Both the position numbers and the translations under genes were made by a program. Positions 59,873 to 64,000 of a DNA stretch of 64,000 nt are shown here, piece by piece. Each line of letters starts with the position of its first letter. The first letter of the stretch is position 1. Origin of the DNA: Streptomyces sp. MMG1121 (lineage in GTDB: Bacteria > Actinomycetota > Actinomycetes > Streptomycetales > Streptomycetaceae); contig NZ_LGDV01000001.1 of NCBI RefSeq assembly GCF_001280015.1, forward strand, positions 124,001-188,000, read 5' to 3'. The notes beneath the pieces are model-generated. The model worked only from the letters and a program-made list of their open reading frames with translations, had not been told where the DNA came from and made no database searches.

Positions 59873-60826
59873 TTACATGATCGGGTCGGGCTCCCGGGCC
59901 AGGTCCGCCGCGCCCACCATGCCCGCCTTGTTGCCCAGCTGGGCCGCGATCACGTCGGCCACCGGGCGCCAGTTGCCGCCCACCAGCCAGCGCTTGTACG
60001 ACTTGCGGATCGGGTCGAGGACCAGTTCACCCTCGTCGGAGAGGCCGCCGCCGACGATGAACGCGGACGGGTCGAAGAGGGAGGCGAGGTCGGCCAGGCC
60101 CGCGCCGGCCCAGCGGGCCAGCTCGCGGTAGGAGTCGACGGCCACCGGGTCGCCCTGGCGGGCGGCCATGGAGATGTGCTTGCCCTCGATGCCGTCGGGG
60201 GTGCCGTCGCCGAGCGAGAGCAGCAGCTCGGCGTGCTCGGGGGTGGCGTTGGCGCGCTGCTTGGCGTAGCGGACCAGAGCACGGCCCGAGGCGTACTGCT
60301 CCCAGCAGCCCTGCGAGCCGCAGCCGCACAGCAGGCCGTCCGGGACCATCCGGATGTGGCCGAACTCGGCGGCCACGCCGAAGTGCCCGCGGCGCAGCTT
60401 GTTGCCGATGATGATGCCGCCGCCGAGGCCGGTGCCGAGCGTGATGCAGATGACGTTGCGGTGGCCCTTGCCGGCGCCGAACCTGTACTCGCCCCAGGCG
60501 GCGGCGTTGGCGTCGTTCTCGACCACGACCGGGAGGCCCACGCGGGCCTCGACCTTCTCCTTCAGCGGCTCCTGGCGCCAGTCGATGTTCGGCGCGAAGT
60601 ACACCGTCGAGCGCTGCCGGTTCACGTAACCGGCCGCACCGATGCCCACGCCGACGATCTCGTGTCCGGCGCGCGCGCCCTCCACCGCCGAGGCGATGGC
60701 GTCCACGATGGCCTCGGGCGTGGTGGGGGTCGGCACCTTGAAGGTCGAGAGGATGTTGCCTTCCTCGTCGACCACGCCGGCCGCGATCTTGGTGCCGCCG
60801 ATGTCGACGCCGATGGTGAGTCCCAT
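59873..60826 (-). CDS. glkA: ROK-family glucokinase
   Basis: 317 aa. ATP-binding VDIGGTKIAAGVV, catalytic Asp in VENDANAAAWGEYRFGAG, ITLGTGLGGGIIIGN, and the ROK zinc motif LLCGCGSQGCWEQYASG (Cys-Gly-Cys-x3-Cys) are present. Phosphorylates glucose with ATP in the cytosol. In S. coelicolor GlkA is required for glucose repression, a role separate from flux. The DUF5304 gene (60894-61406) is just upstream on the same strand. Confidence 0.98.
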   Translation of the reverse strand: MGLTIGVDIGGTKIAAGVVDEEGNILSTFKVPTPTTPEAIVDAIASAVEGARAGHEIVGVGIGAAGYVNRQRSTVYFAPNIDWRQEPLKEKVEARVGLPVVVENDANAAAWGEYRFGAGKGHRNVICITLGTGLGGGIIIGNKLRRGHFGVAAEFGHIRMVPDGLLCGCGSQGCWEQYASGRALVRYAKQRANATPEHAELLLSLGDGTPDGIEGKHISMAARQGDPVAVDSYRELARWAGAGLADLASLFDPSAFIVGGGLSDEGELVLDPIRKSYKRWLVGGNWRPVADVIAAQLGNKAGMVGAADLAREPDPIM

Positions 60827-60893
60827 GAATCCCTCAGTTTCGGTCGAGCCCCGCTACGGCCAACCGTACCCGAGGCCCTTTCGTGGGAGCGCT

Positions 60894-61406
60894 TCAGTCC
60901 AGGTCGATGCGCTCCCCCGGACCAGTGCCCTCGCCCCGGTCTCCGCGGTCCTTCGGATCCTTCGGGCGGCCGGCCGTCGGATCGTCGGGCGGGCCGGCGG
61001 TCCAGCGTCGTTCCTGGGCCTGGACGGCGGAGCGATAGGCAGCCAGCAGCTCGCCGCCGGCCGCGGCCAGGTGGTCGAAGACGTCCGGGTTGCGCTCTAT
61101 GACGGGCTCGACCGCGGCCTTGGCCTGCTGGACGACCTGCCGTACGACCTGCTGGGCGGCGAGGCCGCCGAGGAGGGGTGACTGGAGGCCGGACAGCTTG
61201 TCGGCCACCGTGTCCACGAACTTCTTCAGTTCCTCGGCGGCCGAGCCCGGCTGCGGGCCGTGCTCGGCGCGGCGGCGGGCCTTCTCGGCGGCGAGGTCCT
61301 CGGCGCAGGCCGTGGCCCACGCGTCGGCGTCGGTCGCCCGGCCCTCTTCCTCGTACGAGTCCTCGTACGCGTCGGATGCGGTGCGCTCGGGACGCTCTTC
61401 GCTCAT
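60894..61406 (-). CDS. DUF5304 protein upstream of glkA (SCO2127-like)
   Basis: 170 aa. Acidic N-terminus (SEERPERTASDAYEDSYEEEG), then a helical core (about 27-125: DADAWATACAEDLAAEKARRRAEHG, LKKFVDTVADKLSGL, AAQQVVRQVVQQAKAAVEPVIERNPDVFDHL) and a Pro/Asp-rich tail. The S. coelicolor counterpart, SCO2127, has been tied to glucose uptake and repression upstream of glkA. No enzymatic motif is seen. A 67-nt gap separates it from glkA, in the same direction. Confidence 0.9.
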   Translation of the reverse strand: MSEERPERTASDAYEDSYEEEGRATDADAWATACAEDLAAEKARRRAEHGPQPGSAAEELKKFVDTVADKLSGLQSPLLGGLAAQQVVRQVVQQAKAAVEPVIERNPDVFDHLAAAGGELLAAYRSAVQAQERRWTAGPPDDPTAGRPKDPKDRGDRGEGTGPGERIDLD

Positions 61407-61464
61407 GGCGGACTCCTGTGACTGCGGTTCGCCTGTACGACGTTACCCGAACGGGCGTACCCGT

Positions 61465-62640
61465 TCACCGTCCGGCGGCGGGCCACAGGTCGGGGTCCGG
61501 GGCGAACCGGATGCGCAGCTCGCCCTCGCGCAGGCCGGCTCCGGCGACGGTGCAGCGGCGCAGGGCGGAGGGCAGCGGAGCGATCCGGCGGAACGGGCCC
61601 ACGGTGATCACGAGTTCGTCGCCGCGCCGGATGAGGTCCAGCTCGTCCCGTATCGCGCCGGGCAGCGGGATGTGCCAGACCAGGACGCCGTCCTCGGCGA
61701 TCCGGTCGGTGACGGGCCACCCGACCGGGTCGGGCGACGGGTTGACGCAGGGGGTGGCGAGGGCGGCGAGGTCGTCGTCGCCGTGCGGGTCGCGGCCCAG
61801 GTGGGCGACGGGGTGGACGTCGTACGGCAGCTCCTGCCAGTCGGCGAGGGCCTTGCGCTGCTGGGCGAGGAGGCCCGCGAGCCAGCTGTCCGGCGCGGTC
61901 TCGGGCAGGGCCCGGTTGGCGATCAGGGCCTCGGTGCGCAGGCCGCGCAGGGCGAGGCCGAGGCCGGCGGCGCGGACGGCGTCGGCGCCGGCCGGGCCGG
62001 GCTCGGCGACCAGCCGGACGGAGGTGCGGCGGTCGGTGAGGACGGCCTCGACGGCGGCGAGTTCGACGTCCCAGCGCCCGGCCGTCTCGTACAGCCAGTC
62101 GGCGGGCATCGGCACACCGGCCAGCCGGCCGAGGACCGGACGCAGGGCGCGGGCCGCCTGCCGCTCGGGCGGGAGCAGACGGCGCAGATAGCGGCGCAGT
62201 TCCTCGGGCAGGGCGAGCAGGGCCAGGGCCTGCGGGAGGGGCGGGAGGTCCACGACGAGGAGGTCGTAGCGCTCGCAGAGGGCGGCGTCCCGCAGCGCGC
62301 GCAGGAAGGACAGCTCCTCGGCGCCAGGCAGCGGGGTGACCTCCTCGGCGTCCAGGCGGGAGGCGCCGAGCAGGTCCAGGACGCCCGCCGCGCGGGTCTG
62401 GAAGGCGGTGAGGTCCGCGCGGAACCGGTCGACCGCGTCGGGGCGCCAGGCGGTGAGGTTCGGCGCGGCTTCCGTCGGGGCCGGTCCTGTCGCGCACCCC
62501 AGGGCCGCGCCGGGGGTGTCGGTGCGGTCGGCGCTCAGCAGGAGGGTGCGGGTGCCCTCGCGGGCGGCGCGCAGTGCGGTGGCGGCGGCGATCGTGGTAC
62601 GACCGCTGCCGCCGGGGCCCGTGATCAGGATGGTGCGCAT
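61465..62640 (-). CDS. ArsA-like P-loop ATPase
   Basis: 391 aa. The P-loop is GPGGSGRTTIAAATALRAA at the N-terminus, with Arg where ArsA/Get3 have the invariant Lys and Pro in place of the signature Lys of deviant Walker A. LLVVDLPPLPQALALLALP is the switch II/Walker B-like DxPP region, and PEELRRYLRRLLPP follows. The C-terminal 90 residues form a beta-rich GTVG-like domain (DELVITVGPFRRIAPLP). Relatives (Rv2184c) are actinobacterial and of unknown function. It precedes the SRPBCC gene, as in mycobacteria. Confidence 0.88.
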   Translation of the reverse strand: MRTILITGPGGSGRTTIAAATALRAAREGTRTLLLSADRTDTPGAALGCATGPAPTEAAPNLTAWRPDAVDRFRADLTAFQTRAAGVLDLLGASRLDAEEVTPLPGAEELSFLRALRDAALCERYDLLVVDLPPLPQALALLALPEELRRYLRRLLPPERQAARALRPVLGRLAGVPMPADWLYETAGRWDVELAAVEAVLTDRRTSVRLVAEPGPAGADAVRAAGLGLALRGLRTEALIANRALPETAPDSWLAGLLAQQRKALADWQELPYDVHPVAHLGRDPHGDDDLAALATPCVNPSPDPVGWPVTDRIAEDGVLVWHIPLPGAIRDELDLIRRGDELVITVGPFRRIAPLPSALRRCTVAGAGLREGELRIRFAPDPDLWPAAGR

Positions 62641-62684
62641 GAGGGTGAACGCTACCGTCGTGCGCGGGTCGCGGACCGGGGCGA

Positions 62685-63128
62685 CTACTGCTCCCCCGAC
62701 TCCACCCTCTTCTTCAGGCCCGCCAGCGCCCGGTCGATGATGACCTTCTCCGCCTTGCGCTTGATCATGCCGAGCATGGGGATCTTGACGTCGACCGTGA
62801 GCCGGTAGGTGACCTCGGTGGCGTCCTGGCCGGCCGGCTTCAGGAGGTAGGAGCCGTCCAGGGAGCGCAGCATCTGGGACTTGACCAGGCTCCAGGAGAC
62901 CTCGTTGCCACTGGCCCAGGTGTAGGCCAGGGTCTGGTCGTCCTTGATGGCGCCGGCGTCCATGACGAGGCGGACCTGCGCGGCGCGGCCCTGCTCGTCG
63001 GTCGCGAGGACCTCCGCCTCCTTCACCTCGCCCGTCCAGTCCGGGTAGCGCGCGAAGTCGGCGATCACCGCCATGACGTCGGCCGGTGCCGCCTCGATCG
63101 TGATGCTCGAGCTGGTGTGTTCCGCCAT
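62685..63128 (-). CDS. SRPBCC (polyketide cyclase/START-like) family protein
   Basis: 147 aa from ATG at 63126-63128, GGAGGAG about 10 nt upstream; an in-frame extension to 63176 is not supported. SSSITIEAAPADVMAVIADFARYPDWTGEVKEAEVL and the C-terminal KRKAEKVIIDRALAGLKKRVE match the SRPBCC fold (Rv2185c/TB16.3-like). Lipid-like ligand binding is typical of the fold; no ligand is evident. It is 44 nt upstream of the ArsA-like gene, same strand. Confidence 0.94.
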   Translation of the reverse strand: MAEHTSSSITIEAAPADVMAVIADFARYPDWTGEVKEAEVLATDEQGRAAQVRLVMDAGAIKDDQTLAYTWASGNEVSWSLVKSQMLRSLDGSYLLKPAGQDATEVTYRLTVDVKIPMLGMIKRKAEKVIIDRALAGLKKRVESGEQ

Positions 63129-63245
63129 CGCCGTGGCTCCTCCAGATGCGGGCCGTACAGAGGTCGTCGTGCGCACGTGTGTGCAGCGTGAAGGCTACCG
63201 CGCCGCCGACCTGCCGCCTTCACCCGTGTCCGGCCGGCCACCGGA

Positions 63246-64000
63246 TCACCATTCCAGCGCCCAGGGCCGGCCCGTCCCGGCGAAGTGCCCCACGTTCACG
63301 CACTCGGTCGTGCCGATCCGCATGCGGCGTACGAGCGGCTGATGGACGTGCCCGAAGAGCGCATAGCGGGGTTTCGTACGGCGGATGGCGGCCAGCAGGG
63401 CGCGGCTGCCGCGTTCGAAGCGCCGGGCGACGGTGTCGTAGACCAGCTCGGGGACCTCCGGCGGGATGTGCGTGCACAGCACGTCGACCTCGCCGACGGC
63501 CTCGATCTTCGCCGCGTACTCCTCGTCGTCGATCTCGTACGGCGTGCGCATCGGCGTCCTCAGGCCGCCGCCCACGAAGCCGAAGGTGCGGCCGCCGATC
63601 TCCACCCGCTGGCCGTCGAGGACGGTGGTGCCGGGGCGGGCGTACTCGCGCCACAGGGGCGGCATGTCGACATTGCCGTAGGTGGCGTACGTCGGGGTGG
63701 GGAACGCGGCGAACATCTCCGCGTACTGCTTGCGCACGGCCCGCTCGATGGCGCCGGCCCGGTCGCCGCCGATGCCGGCCCACAGCCGGGCGCCGAACTC
63801 CCGGGCCTCCTCGAAGCGGCGGGCGGTGCGCAGCTCGACGATGCGGTCGGCGTTCTCCTCGCCGAACAGGTCCGGGAAGATCCCGCGCGAGTGGTCGGCG
63901 TAGTCGAGGAAGAGGACGAGGTCGCCCAGGCAGATCAGGGCGTCGGCACCCTCGCCGGCCCGGGCCAGGTCCCGGGCGTTGCCGTGCACGTCGCTGACCA
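63246..64000 (-). CDS. metallophosphoesterase, partial
   Basis: The 5' end lies beyond the right edge; reading continues to the last base (VSDVHGNA at the edge). Motifs of the calcineurin-like fold: SDVHGN, LICLGDLV, ATYGNVDMP, VLCTHIPP and LFGHVHQP. It should bind two metal ions and cleave a phosphoester; the substrate is unknown. It is 118 nt upstream of the SRPBCC gene on the same strand, with a small intergenic space. Confidence 0.93.
   Translation of the reverse strand, partial: VSDVHGNARDLARAGEGADALICLGDLVLFLDYADHSRGIFPDLFGEENADRIVELRTARRFEEAREFGARLWAGIGGDRAGAIERAVRKQYAEMFAAFPTPTYATYGNVDMPPLWREYARPGTTVLDGQRVEIGGRTFGFVGGGLRTPMRTPYEIDDEEYAAKIEAVGEVDVLCTHIPPEVPELVYDTVARRFERGSRALLAAIRRTKPRYALFGHVHQPLVRRMRIGTTECVNVGHFAGTGRPWALEW

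Overview
The window is high-GC actinobacterial chromosome, almost certainly Streptomyces. Reasons: GTG starts and 4-nt start/stop overlaps are frequent; DivIVA, SepF and FtsZ adjoin a complete division and cell-wall (dcw) cluster with no mraZ; MacRS, the SAV_6107-type HEPN protein and a ROK glucokinase preceded by a DUF5304 gene are all present. From memory, the gene order follows the S. coelicolor stretch from about SCO2075 to SCO2130. No phage, integrase, IS element, CRISPR array, tRNA or rRNA was seen. This is core-chromosome sequence with modest lineage-specific decay.

Layout. (1) 1-4280: a partial Lys/Ala-rich gene (probably TraR/DksA type), a T-box leader and ileS. (2) 4322-22124, all on the minus strand: divIVA, yggT, sepF, yggS, pgeF, ftsZ, ftsQ, murG, ftsW, murD, mraY, murF, murE, ftsI, ftsL, rsmH. 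(3) 22538-28133, plus strand: beta-carbonic anhydrase and a MoxR / DUF58 / transglutaminase operon. (4) 28227-37552: DUF3040 protein, methyltransferase, HEPN protein, an ABC-like / YhgE / TetR unit, DUF4126 protein, a CrtI-like oxidoreductase and a two-TM protein with a Tyr/Gly/Gln-rich tail. (5) 37609-43498: metF, thiE, an Rv2175c-type DNA-binding protein, a ferredoxin-reductase-like flavoprotein, and a TPP riboswitch in front of thiO-thiS-thiG. (6) 43595-48026: PASTA kinase, AP endonuclease, a molybdopterin-domain protein, bacterioferritin and its ferredoxin. (7) 48176-53732: class II DAHP synthase divergent from an attenuator-controlled trpE-trpG fusion, then a 2-hydroxyacid dehydrogenase and pfkA. 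(8) 53832-64000: macR-macS, PlsC-like acyltransferase, alpha/beta hydrolase, a decayed TetR gene, an EEP-family hydrolase, glkA with its DUF5304 partner, an ArsA-like ATPase, an SRPBCC protein and a partial phosphoesterase.

How the genes work together. Region 2 makes the lipid-linked peptidoglycan precursor (MurE, MurF, MraY, MurD, MurG), polymerises and crosslinks it (FtsW, FtsI) and builds the division or polar machinery (FtsZ, SepF, FtsQ, FtsL, DivIVA). Regions 5 and 7 supply one-carbon units, thiamine and aromatic amino acids. Region 6 adds iron handling and cell-wall-sensing phosphorylation. Region 8 holds glucose phosphorylation and a morphology/antibiotic two-component system.

Regulation readable in the sequence: an ileS T-box with a Shine-Dalgarno-sequestering hairpin, a TPP riboswitch, a Trp-Trp-Trp leader peptide with terminator, an iron box, a TetR-type operator, a MacR-like palindrome, two Crp-like palindromes, and about eight genes whose start lies 6-7 nt after a -10 box (predicted leaderless mRNAs). 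The most notable protein observations are an isoleucyl-tRNA synthetase whose HxGH signature is rearranged to GxHH, a phosphofructokinase with the Asp104/Lys125 pair typical of PPi-dependent enzymes, and two P-loop proteins with Arg in place of the Walker-A lysine.
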